Source of the DNA: Clavulina sp. PMI_390
Taxonomy: Eukaryota > Basidiomycota > Agaricomycetes > Cantharellales > Hydnaceae
Reading direction: 5' to 3'
DNA length: 64,000 nucleotides
Assembly: GCA_015039315.1 (NCBI GenBank)
Contig: WIDE01000041.1
Coordinates: 186,001-250,000 of the forward strand
Positions 47,391 through 64,000 of the stretch are shown here, piece by piece (position 1 is the first letter of the stretch; every line of letters starts with the position of its first letter). The notes beneath the pieces were generated by a model. That model did not search any database. It saw only the letters and a program-made list of their open reading frames with translations, and was not told the DNA's origin. Made by a program: the position numbers and the translations under genes.

Positions 47391-48699
47391 ACATGTTGGA
47401 CAGTCCGTGCCTGTGCTGCTTGTCAAGTTCTTTTCGTGTTTCTTGTCTGGCTACTCCCCACGTGTTTTGCTGTTTATCTTGACAAGGGGACGGTGACAGC
47501 GCTCCATGTGGCGTGGCTTTGGTGTGCTGCTCAGCATGTGAATATGATTGCTCACACACCAAGAAGTGGCTTGGTCCAATTCCTCGGTTTTCATTCTACT
47601 TTTTTCTTCTTGTCGTTCTCGGCCTCAATCAGTGTATCATGCCTTGTGAACCATTAAAAACTGATCGATTCTTCTCTCTCATGTTTGATCTCCTCGTTTT
47701 CCTGTGTCGGCGTTTACGTCCGTGGCTGCGTCACATTCACGATAAACCCATCGGCGCACAACCCGGATACCACCCATCCACTTTATCCCGACATACCCTC
47801 GCTTCGAATGTTCATAATTTGACGTGCCGCGGTGCGGCGTATGGTCTCTTTGGTGCCTGGTTGCGCGCGTCATTTTGTCTAATTTTCGCCCTCGTTGCAC
47901 CCTTCCCCGGAAAATGGGCGTACTTTCGTCGGATACCGCGGACAAACTCTGTTCATCTCGTTCTCCGCACCTTTACTTTGGGCATTGGTGCGTATGGGTG
48001 TCAATGATGATGTTCGTGATGGCAATGGCCCTTTTCATTGTTCACGACATCCCATCACCCCTGGGTGTATAACGCACAAATCGATCGTCGCCGACCTGCC
48101 ATTTTGGGCGCATCATGCATATTTATTCCCCACGGCATTCCCCATCTCCCCGCGCGCCGTCGCACCCTGTCTCGCATTTCTCACTCATTCGCTCACCCAA
48201 TGACCTGGCTGTGGACGGCAAAATTTTAAAATGTCTCATCACCAACATTGGCTTGATGCCTTTTGTTGTTCCCGCCATGCCGTGGGCGCGCTCATATTTC
48301 CTTCCCCCGCCACTTCTCATCGAATCGAACCCTCGGTTCTCGGAATATCATTACACACGAATATAAATTTGAATGATCGGGTGGGGTGCTGCTGTCACTT
48401 GACACTTGACTTTCTGGGTACCCATCAATGGGTTTCATCTACGCGACGAATTATCTAGTTTGGTTCGGCGGTTGGAGTCGGCGCCAGTATCCATGACTTC
48501 TTGAGTGTCGATCCACAAGCTTCCGGCAAGTCTTTATTTTTATTGCATTCTCTTTTTCTTCTTCCTCATTTTTTCATTCATCATTACAAAACACATATCG
48601 TATATATATCCCCCACATCTCCGCGCGCACGCGGGGAGACTCTCCATCTGATCCTCTCTCTCTCTCCCTCTATCTTTGCTCTCCCCTCATGCATCCTGA
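47391..48699. other. Pyrimidine-rich gap between two disordered-protein genes
   Basis: This 1.3 kb is T- and C-rich on the + strand, most strongly in the last 170 bases before the ATG at 48700, as in a basidiomycete start region. I find no supported frame. It is either an intergenic promoter or a very long intron. Confidence 0.4.
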
Positions 48700-51600
48700 A
48701 TGTCTATGTACATTGCCGCTGACGCCTCGACTTATCTCGCATGCTATCACGATTCGCTCTTGGACGCCCTTCCAGATGCCCGTGGCAACGTCCTGAAGGC
48801 CGCGCCGGCGTTCTACAGCGCCAGCCCCCTCGCTCCACAGAAGGATGCCTCGGGGTGGCAGTTTGGAGCGAGAGTCAATGCCCTCAGGCGGCCGTCGCTG
48901 TCTCACTTACAACCGCATACGAGTGGGAGTGGGAGTGGAGGGCATCATCATCACCATCCACACCAGCAACAACAACAACAGCCGCACCATCATAACACTC
49001 TGAATCATCATCATCATCACCCCCAGCATCCAAATCGACATTCTCCACATGACCCAGCTTCCTCCTCTTCGGGCTCGGGCTCGTCTTCAGGGCACGGGCA
49101 CGCGACCGATGACGTATCCACCGACGCCGACTCTCTCGGTGGATATGATATACTCAGGAAGTGGGAGGATTGCCTCGATCTGCAACGCGTTATCGAGAAA
49201 GAGTACCTCGCTCATGCGCTCGAGCGCCGCAACACCCTCCATACTGCGAATCTCCTTGGCACCTCGACAACTGGCAACGGAAGCAGCGGTTTAACAACGA
49301 CCACAACTACTCAGTCAGGGTCAGGCTCCTTCGGCTCGGCTGGTGCTGGGAGTGGTGGTGGCCCAGGATCGGCGCTGGGAGTGGGTACGTTCTACTCGAG
49401 TGAACGAGCGGCGAGTTTCGACAGCCTACCGTCCGGGAATGGCCATACCCAACTGCCGAACGACCCGCTAAGCATCACGCTCGACGTCCATGCACTCATT
49501 CCAACTCTATCCAAGAAGCCGAAAAAGCTCCCGCCTGCCTCAGTGCTCGGGCTCGAACCCTCTCCTAATGGCGAAATCCTGTCTCTATGGGCGACCGCCA
49601 CACCCCCCAATTCTGCTGCTGGTGGCAGTTCCTCCTCGGCTACCGAAACTCCCAAACCGAAGAAAGGGCGAGCCTCCATCTTTTCAAAATCGGTTATTTC
49701 GCTTGGCTCGTCTGCGTCCAATGCGCCACCACCGGCTCCGTTCAGTCCTCCAGCCACACAGGACTTCGATGCGTCACCCTCCTTCCCCTTTAGCCCTAAC
49801 CCATCTTCCTCCTCGCCCGCTGCCTTTGTGCTTCCTCCTTCTGCCAAACCGCTCACCTCCAAACAGATCCAGCAGGCTCTCCTTGCGTATTCGCGACACG
49901 AAGAGTGGCGAGCCTTCTTGATTGGATTGTTCCACTCCGACGACCCAATTCTGCACGAAGTACGCGATGGTGCGCGTATGCGTGCGTGGTTTGGATGGTG
50001 GAGAAGTGATCGGGATAGAGTTCGTGAGCAGAAGGCGGCAGCAGGTCCTGGTCCTATCCCTCAATTTCCACCTTCACTTCCAACGCTTGCCAATGGCTCA
50101 CTGTCCCCACCATTGTCGCCTCCTTTCCTCACGACCTCACCTTCGTACCAAAATCTACCTCTGGGAAGTGCGTTGGACCCTGAAGTAGATGCAGCAGAGC
50201 GTGATAAGCACAGGTGGATGCGCGAGATGGGCTATTATAAGAAGGACCGCAAGTACAGCTCTGCGTCAACAACGACTGGGGCTAGTGCAACGAGCACAGG
50301 CAGCGTGAGCGCCACCAGCAACAGCACCTATGGCCTGGCGTCCCCGTCCACGTCAAACTTGAGCGCTTCTACAAGTACGACGAAGAGGGCTGCTGCTGGC
50401 ACATCCAGTGCGACTGGAGGTAGCTCCCCTGCATTCCTGAGCTTTGGTGGTGCCGTTGGTGGCCTCTCTGTTCCATTACCCATTGGGAGGACCGTGCCAA
50501 AGGAGAGAGATGGCAGTGTAGGCAGGGCCAAGAAGAAGGGGCCATCAAGACCCTCGACAGCGGACTCTGCCATCACGTCATCCACCTCGCGAGCTGGAGA
50601 GCAGGGGGAGCCCGGTCCATCTTCCTCGCGCATGCGGCACTTGTCCATGTCGACAACCTCGTATATGTACAAAGGTCCCTCCTCACCCCCTCCACCCTCC
50701 TCTTCTCCGCCGCCTCGCCCCACTGGCATACCACCCTCATTATCGATATCTGACTTGACTCCTCCTAGCAGAACGCCAAGCCGCTTCGTTTCGGGGGCGG
50801 ATGCACATTCCAGCAGCACCAGTCCTTCCCCAATCTCTCCTCCAGCGGTGAATGGAGCTGGTGGAGTCAGTGGAGTCCCTGCCCACATATATGCTGCACG
50901 TCGTCCATCAGATCCGTTTAGCCAGGCGTCCTCCCCATCGCATCGGAATTACGCATCGCGTGATTTCAAAGACGTCAGACGAGGGAAGTACTCCCCACCA
51001 CCACTTCATGCACCTTTCCCAGATACCGATGAGCCTGGTTAGTGAATAGTTCATACATTTTGATCTCTCACAATCTGATATTTTTAATCCTCTGCTGCAG
51101 CTGTTCCTCCCATTCCTTTACGGACGTCCTCCTCCCCCGCCTTGCGCTCGCTCGCTTCCGCATCCCCACCACCGCGGTTCGCCCCACCACCACCTCCGTC
51201 CAGCCATCCTCCTTCACCTCCCGTCGATTCCTACCATCATGCTCCTCTCAGCGCCCCATTGAGCTTCTCTGCTCTCGGTTCTGCTCCTCCGTCCACAATG
51301 CCAACGGCGCCAGCGAGGATGCTGCGCGCTGGTCCTCCTCGGCCTCGCCCACCGCCGTCAAAGCCACCTCCCTCCCTCGCCGCACCCTTGCCACCTGGTC
51401 GGCGAGCTGCGAGACTAGGAGATGAGCTTCTGGTGAACAGGCAGCACCAGCCCTCTCGAGCTGATCGTTTCAGCGTGACATCGTTTGACAACGCGCTGGC
51501 GGAGACACTTGCAGGGTTCCCCATGCCTCCCTCGGCGTCCACAGGTGCCGGTGGCTTTCCGATGCCTCCCAGCAATGGTAGTAGTGGTGGCCCTCCTCCC

Positions 51601-54381
51601 GGAAAAACACTATCAAAGAGCCGCTCGATGCACACGCTTTCCCCAACGCGTACTACAAACCCTGCGCTGGGTGGAAGCGCAGGCGCTGTCCCTCCCTTGC
51701 CACCAACGGCCGCAGTGACGCGCCAACAGCGCTCAGACTCGAGAGACTTCCCGTTGGTTGATGAGGTGGTGACTGAGGAGGAAGAGGATGACGATGAGCC
51801 CAATGGTCAGGGAACCATTCGGCCTTCAGTGTCAGCGATGCGACGACGGGCACAATCCGAATCACACTCGAGGATGCTGTCTTCGTCAGCGATGGTGGCG
51901 GCAGCGGCTGTCGCTGCTGCTGCACGGCCAGTAGGGCTATCTATGAGGAGGCCCTCAGAAGCAGATACGGATTCGCAGCTTGAGCTCGATCTTGACCTAG
52001 AAGACGAGCATGATGATACTCTTCGCACTGTCCATTGGAGGGATGCTCGTCACCCACGTCGGATTCCCACTGATACGGGCTTGCACATGTCGGATACAAG
52101 CAAGGAGGAGCACGAGGACGATGGAGTGGATCTAAGCATGGCGGAAGATTCGGAGCTCGAGTTTGACGTCGACTTGAATGACGTGCGGGCGTTGCTCGAT
52201 GCTGCAGTTGAGAGTGCTGAGCAGCAGAGACAATATATGCAGGAGGTGCAACTCGAGCCGACTGATGTTGATGCTGATGCCGATGATGTGCTGGTCTTTG
52301 AGGACCTACTTGATGTCCCCGACTTGCCGCATTTGTCTCCGTATTTCGGCGTGGTGACGAGTGATACAACTCCCACACAGACCATGGTACGCAAGCATGT
52401 AAATGGCCATGGCCAGAGCGCGCAAGATGTTGCGATGGGGTTTCGAGACCTTGGGCGCTCAACCGTCCAGCAAAATCACCACTCCAATGAGCCTTTAAGC
52501 AGCAATCGACGCGCTCGCCCCTCACCAGCGGGCCATAGCCCTGATCAGTACATTCGCGATGATGCATCAAGCCCAATCCTCGGTGTTTCCTCCGATGACG
52601 ATGAAGTCACGGAGGAAGGGACTGGCTCTCGGCCCAATCCCCGACCTCCAAGCCTGCGTGCCCAGAGCGTGCCCTCCCCCCAGCCCTCTACAGCCTCTGG
52701 CGGCTATTTAGACGATCGTAGCAGTGTCAGCATCAGCATGAGGGCAAGTGAGGACAACGCGAGCATCATGCAAGAGTTCGAGATGGTATCCCCTCCCCCT
52801 CCACCATATGATTCGCGCTTCTTCGGTCGTCATCTTACAGCCACACCCCTATCTTTCGCATCAGATGCCCAGTCCTTGCGCCATGGTTCTGGAGCCTCTT
52901 TACTATCCCATTCGACAAATGCTGGAGACGGCACATTTACTCGTCGGTCTGGCGAGCGAACACATGCTTACAGTAATTCTGTATCTTCCGGGTTCTCTGT
53001 TTCCTCACAACACCTATCTCAGTTTCGGGGGGTTGCAGACGGCCTTCATCGTTCGTCCTCATTGAGCTCTGCACATCGTCCTACACCGCGCGTGGACACA
53101 AACCAGCTCCCTCTGACTTCCCCATCTCCTTCTCCTTCTCCTTCTGCTTCACCCTCATCTCCAGCAACCACGCAAGACCAATCGAATGAGAAATTGCGTC
53201 GCCGTGTGAGCGAATCCTCATTGCGAAATGCTGTTCGCCGCTTCACCTCGTTGGACTTTTTTGCATCTGCCACTCCTCGTCGAAGTTCCCCTCTTGCCAG
53301 CCGAGGGGGGTCATTCTCTTCCTCACCTGGTTCTAACAACTCTGGCGAAGGCCCTCGCCCTAGTCAGGATGACAGCATTAGGCGCAGTGGTAGTTCTGCA
53401 TCCCGCAGACTGTCCAGAGACGGTCACTCCTCGGAATGGGGCCGGCAGTCGACGAGAGCCCCATCTTCTCTCGGTTCATCTTCAAAGGAGCCGGCACGGC
53501 CATCGCAAGACTCGGCGATGATACCCCTCCTTGGAGAGGAGATGTCGGTAATTGATGTTGGAGTAGGCTCAATGATAGTACCTGAGGAGGTAGAGCGTGG
53601 TACCCCAACAGACCCACTTGATCATTACTTTGATGGCAATTGGAGTAGTGAAAGTCCAACCAGTAGCTCGCGAGCCGCGCTTTCATCGCGTCCGACCTCG
53701 AGCATCTCATCGCTCCAGCAGTCATTGCGCCCCCCGACGATCGAAGAGCATCCACCACCCGATCAGGTAGGCGCACCAGGCCATCCGACCAACCAAGAGC
53801 CTAGCGCTTCCCCTTCTCTCACACATGCTCAGCCGCAGGCTTTGGCCTCTTTCTCAGCCTCGCGAGGTTCGCGTCCAATCCCTCCTCCACTGGCCACACC
53901 TGCTCCATCTACCCCACTACCCCCTACTCCGCTTGACAACACGCTAGACGCCCCAAGAGCCTCCTACCCTCCAGATACCCCACTCACCGCGTCCTCGATT
54001 GCTGCCAAGGTGCTGCACGCTGCAACTGGGACGGCCGTAATGCTTCGCCTGGGTCGTCACGTCTCGATGCACGAAGTCAAGGAGAAGGCTCGAGTGAAGT
54101 TCCGCGAGGCAGAAAACCTGGATGTGTGTGTGGCGAACGGAATGACAGTGCTAAGTGAGGATTTGTTGCTGTACTACCGCCAGCTAGGTGGACCAGGAGC
54201 GCGCGACTCCTCCATCTTGTCCCCTGGGCGGAAACGATCGTCTTCTGTATCCTCCATGGGCATGGATCTGAACCCTCAGGCCTTTGTTAGGATATGGTCG
54301 GAGGAAGAGTTTGCCGAGTTGCTAAACCTCGTCCCCCCAGGCGAGAAGCTCGTGCTTCGTCTTGTTGCTATTGCTGCCTGA
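48700..54381 (+). CDS. Giant low-complexity protein with a possible C-terminal PB1-like domain
   Basis: Two exons (48700-51037 and 51101-54381) give 1,872 residues. A His/Gln-rich stretch (about 85-125) follows a short ordered N-terminus. A second ordered segment lies near 383-440: LTSKQIQQALLAYSRHEEWR, then AFLIGLFHSDDPILHEV and MRAWFGWWRSDRDRV. Most of the rest is Ser/Pro-rich, with an acidic region around 1060-1190. The last 130 residues look folded: AVMLRLGRHVSMHEVKEKAR with LLLYYRQ and, after a loop, VRIWSEEEFAELL and GEKLVLRLV. That strand-helix pattern resembles the ubiquitin-like PB1 domain seen in Cdc24 and Bem1. The role is unknown; a scaffold in polarity or signalling is a guess. 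Confidence 0.7.
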
Positions 54382-54985
54382 ATATTGTACATTTTCTTTG
54401 GTTTTTGGAATCTGTGTCTAGATCCTCACTCGTTTGTTTCCGTGCTCATTTTTTGTACCCTACATCTACCAAACCACTTCTGTCATTGTTGCTGCTAGTT
54501 TTCTCCTGTTGCCGATCTTATCATTGTTCATTAATCAGTTCAATACCACCTCTTTGCCACAAGTATGATGCAAAAGTTAGTGAAAGGGAAGGCTAATCCA
54601 TCTGTTCCTGTTCGTTGAACTCTAATATTCAAGCTCAAACATTCTGATGACATGTGCCAGTGGGATACTTTGAGATGATTTTTAGTCCGAAAGGAAATGT
54701 CCATGAGCATTTCAGCCTCACTAATTACACCTCGAGGTACGATAATGCAAGATTATGAGGAAGAGTCAGATTCCCGAGATGGCAAAAGCCAAGTGGGAAG
54801 ATAAAGGAGAGCATATTAAGACAGAGGGGGTTTGATGCAACACTTTATGACGAAACTGAACGAGAGAAATCAAAGGAGAGGGCGATCGGCTGGTGCGACT
54901 GGCGCGACCAGCGGATCTATTTCGGCGGTGCCAGCAGCTTTCGCTTGGGAGATAAAGAAGGGGATCGGAGAAGGAACGGAGCGCT
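54382..54985. other. Convergent intergenic stretch
   Basis: These 604 bases lie between the stop codons of the giant low-complexity gene and the copper radical oxidase gene. They should hold both 3' untranslated regions. I see nothing else. Confidence 0.5.
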
Positions 54986-57828
54986 TTAATATCCATCGTC
55001 CCGGCCACCGAAGCGAGGGTGCTGCTGAGGCGGAGGGGCATCGTAATAGTGATCGTCATATTGCACTCTCTGTTGAGGAGCATTCCCAGTTGTATACCTC
55101 GTATCTTGGCTCGCGCGAGGATCATCGTGGTATTGGCCTCCAGGGGCAACAAGGTCCACTCTCGAATCATTTGAAGCACTTGGGATATCCCATGCTGAGT
55201 TGTTGTATTGTTGCAGCGGGATGAATGCATCAGGGTTCCTAGATCCTGGTTCACGGTATGCCATGTTGGCTCCACCTGCCGCTGTCCGCTCCGCTGCGGC
55301 CCTGTTCTTGTTCCGGCGGGAGCAGAGCATCAGGAGGCCGCCGAGGAAGATGAGCACAGCGGCACCACCCGCAGCAATGCCGATCTTCACACCAGTGCTG
55401 AGCGAGCTCCCAGAAGTGCTGGAAGGGCTACCTGATCCTGAGCTCCCGTTGCCTCCGACGTTCGAGGTCGTATTTACTGATGTAGGAAGGGTAGCGACGT
55501 CAGAAACGGGCTGAGTTCCTAGTTGCCCATTACCAACGGTGACGTATGTCCCGTTTGAGGGAATGCCATTCACCACAACGTAGAGGAACGCTGGACCAGG
55601 GGTGAAGAGATTGGCATTTTGAGGCATCTGAGAGCAGTGAAGGGTGATCGAGCCGTTCGAGGATACCGTATATGTGTTGTTTAACTGAAGGAATCGCTGG
55701 CCCATGTTCACTGGATAGAGCAAAACCCTAAGTTGTGATGAATCAATAGAGTTGATAGAAAATACCTACTAGCATGCGTTGTGAACCCAGTTCGGATAAC
55801 GACAACAGTCGAGTTGGCTGCGGCCGTGTTTGCATCACCGGAGTAACTGCTCTTGTCGAAGGTAATATCAAACGATGACCCTCCATACGTGAGAGTGGAA
55901 GGGACACCGCTAGGGGTAGGTTTTGTAGACCCCCAGTACCAAGGGTAAAACTTCTCCGCACGATATTCCGTGGCGTATATGGTAGAAGCATTATAGTCAA
56001 CATTGGGATTGGAACCGGCTATCATAACCGACGCGTCTGGGAGAAGGATGGCAGACGAGTGGTAGAGACGAGGGATTGTGGAGGCGGACAAACCGGCGTT
56101 GGACCAACGAGAACCCTTAGGGGCGTTCGGGTTATAAATCGCTGGGGTAAGGACTGGCTCGGCGGCAAGCGACATGCCAAACGGCATGTCGCCGTACAAG
56201 GGAGTGGTTAGAGTCTGCGTGGCATAGCCGGCAGTCCCGTTAGCACCTCCATTGACCATGAGCATTGTTCCATCGGGGAGGAGGATGAATTGGCCCATGG
56301 TTCGGCCAATGAGCATGTTATCATCCTGTACGTAGGCAGCAGTGGATCCATCTGTCGGTTCAGGGGTAATACGTTGACAATCATTTGAGGCCGGAACCTT
56401 CCAAGTATCTACGAATGGCCATGAATAGTTGCCCCAATCGTAGTCGTCCAAGAACTGTCCACCACAAAAGAGGACGGTGGGCGTGTAATTGTTCGCTGGT
56501 GTAAGGGGCAACATGGCAACGCCTCCAGAGGCAGGGTACACCCGCGCAACTTGTCCCGGCATGTCGGGGAGTGGGTACTCTGTGTTCGTGTCCGCGTCCC
56601 ATAGCACTGGATACGTTCAGGTAAGGTCAGGCGGCTTGGAAACATACTAATAAAATGATGATACTTACTCGTGCTGTAGTTAGCTTGGGTGAAAATCTTT
56701 CCTGATGGCATGAGGAACATATGCGGATATGAGTTCAGTCCACTAGTCTTGATCACGAAGTTCACATCTTGTGGTGTGAAGTTCGGGGTAGGTGGATAGG
56801 TTTCGAATGTAGGCTCTGCCGCACCACCCTCGGTAGCAGGGTCATTATTCGGGTAGTTGCTGGAAACATAGCACGTTTAGTATCGAAATGGGCTGATGTC
56901 GGGTCGGAACGAACCGGTTGATGTAGCCGCCATTGACGAATCCTCCGAGGATGACCATGGTACCATTGCCAAGAGCTTCCACAGTGCTGTACCACCGCCT
57001 CTTCATGAGCTTAGTCGAGTTATCATACCATTGGCATGTATCGAGGGATTGCCCGCTTTGACAGGGGTTGAGAATACGAACGGCGTTTTCACCATCGTAA
57101 TCCTGGTATGTTGTGTCATAGTAACCTAATAAACGAGCGTGTTAATGAAAGACGAAGAGGAGGTTGACATGAGGGCCAGCCTAACCTGTACCAGTCGGCC
57201 CAATAGTGCTACCAATGTTGCCTCCAGGGCCAATCGCACCGTTACCTCCAAATGTGACCCAAGAGCCATTGGGAAAATGATGCCCTGACGAGCAGAAAGG
57301 ATTCGTGATGATTTCCATAGGCGTTGCAGTGTTCGTATCGAGATCCCTAACATTGTTTGTCAAGGCAAAGCATTTTCCCAGTCCAAAGGCAACACAGCTC
57401 ACCATTCAACAGCATAGGCGGAATGCCCATTAATCTGAGTGGGGTTTCCTTCGACTTTGTCGAGAATGTAGACTTTGCTGGAACTTCCAAGGAACATCTA
57501 TGGCACAAAAATCGAGGTGAGCATGGTCCAAGCCCACCTTTAGGTGGCGTTGCCGAGGAGATTATTTTGAGCAAACATTCACCATCATCGCGCTAACCAG
57601 GGTGGAACCTATCTGCTCGATACCACCAGGAGATGCCGCCATGATCTACGAATTTGCACCGTTCGCAAGGTACGAAAAGAACGAGAGAGGTATTAGACCT
57701 TATTGCCTCAACAAGAACTGCTGGGAGAGGAGCAACGGCATGATGCTGCGCGCGTCCAAGCTCGGAACACGCACCAAACGTGGCGTAGAGAGAGCCAAAA
57801 GCCCCCATAATCGTTTAGGAGAGCGCAT
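54986..57828 (-). CDS. Copper radical oxidase (glyoxal-oxidase type, AA5), membrane-anchored
   Basis: Eight exons (57828-57775, 57645-57583, 57497-57403, 57346-57186, 57125-56915, 56859-56669, 56606-55770, 55710-54986) give 778 residues. The kelch beta-propeller and Greek-key C-terminal domain are present. The expected copper and radical residues are visible: Cys89 in NPFCSSGH, Tyr170 in RRWYST (the Cys-Tyr cofactor pair), Tyr-His in PRLYHSS near 437-438 and His in THAMNMGQR near 536. The N-terminus is basic then hydrophobic, but only a weak signal peptide. A Ser/Gly linker, one membrane segment (VKIGIAAGGAAVLIFLGGLL, about 640-665), a basic stop-transfer run and a Gln/Asp/Tyr-rich cytosolic tail end the protein. 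Such enzymes oxidise aldehydes to acids and release hydrogen peroxide. Confidence 0.88.
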
Positions 57829-58055
57829 GGAGGAAAAGGAGGGAGGCAGAGAGCCAAGGTGAGAGGGAGGGGAGCAGAACGTAACTTGACGATCACGTGA
57901 CTGCTTATGCTAAGTATACCCAAAATCGGGATATTATTTTTGCCAGACGTGGAGCGTTGCACAGAAAAAGACAAATGCATACAAGTTGCTGGTGGTAATA
58001 GGCGTATCGTACAGTAGAGGAAATGCAAAAAAATGACGGAAGGCGACGAGCAAAT

Positions 58056-63970
<5,915 letters not shown>

Positions 63971-64000
63971 TTAGTCTAGCCCAGAAAAAGATCAGTCAAA

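Overview
This is nuclear DNA of a filamentous basidiomycete, most likely an Agaricomycete. Almost every gene is split by GT-AG introns of about 50-70 bases, often with CTAAC/CTAAT-like branch points. The gene set is fungal: ATG17, a Rom2-type RhoGEF, COX11, EFM4, an LSB1/PIN3-type SH3 protein, CTF8, PCC1, SNF12, a membrane-anchored glyoxal oxidase and PRP8. Ceratobasidiaceae (Rhizoctonia-like) is a plausible guess but cannot be settled from the sequence. A run of 20 N at 6609-6628 shows a draft assembly. I see no mobile element, CRISPR array, rRNA or convincing tRNA gene. Intron and exon boundaries were worked out by hand from splice motifs, frame continuity and remembered family sequences. 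Unless stated otherwise, every multi-exon model given keeps frame from start to stop.

Layout from left to right. ATG17 (123-1922, +) converges on a Rom2-like Rho1 GEF (2456-6696, -). Two tandem TPR-MYND zinc-finger genes follow (6909-7639 and 8239-8985, +). Next come the dynactin actin-related protein ARP10 (9204-11476, -), the mitochondrial copper chaperone COX11 (11678-12834, -), the elongation-factor lysine methyltransferase EFM4 (12990-14083, +), an SH3 protein of the LSB1/csh3 type (14260-15302, -), a 1,901-residue PH-domain protein of the Caf120/Skg3 type (15486-21672, +) and the Ebp1/PA2G4-like protein (21966-23794, +). The KEOPS subunit PCC1 (24295-24726, -) overlaps a small unrecognised spliced reading frame. 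A stretch of about 4.6 kb without a supported gene lies upstream of a transcription factor that combines two C2H2 fingers with a Zn2Cys6 cluster (29685-33411, +); a perfect 115-bp tandem duplication lies behind that gene.

The right half holds an unrecognised disordered protein (35338-37947, -) divergent from the SWI/SNF subunit SNF12 (38136-39770, +), two lineage-specific unknowns (40216-41048 and 41356-42469, +), CTF8 with a 1.1-kb intron (43015-44836, -), an unrecognised disordered gene (45442 to about 47390, +), a 1,872-residue low-complexity protein with a possible PB1-like C-terminus (48700-54381, +), a membrane-anchored copper radical oxidase (54986-57828, -) and the last about 1,510 codons of PRP8 (58056 to beyond the window, -).

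There is no operon logic or single pathway; this is mostly a housekeeping region. The most unusual finds are a 4-nt microexon and a GC-AG intron in PRP8, an apparent +1 frameshift and an assembly gap in the RhoGEF gene, a tandem TPR-MYND duplication, the long CTF8 intron and the hybrid zinc-finger regulator.
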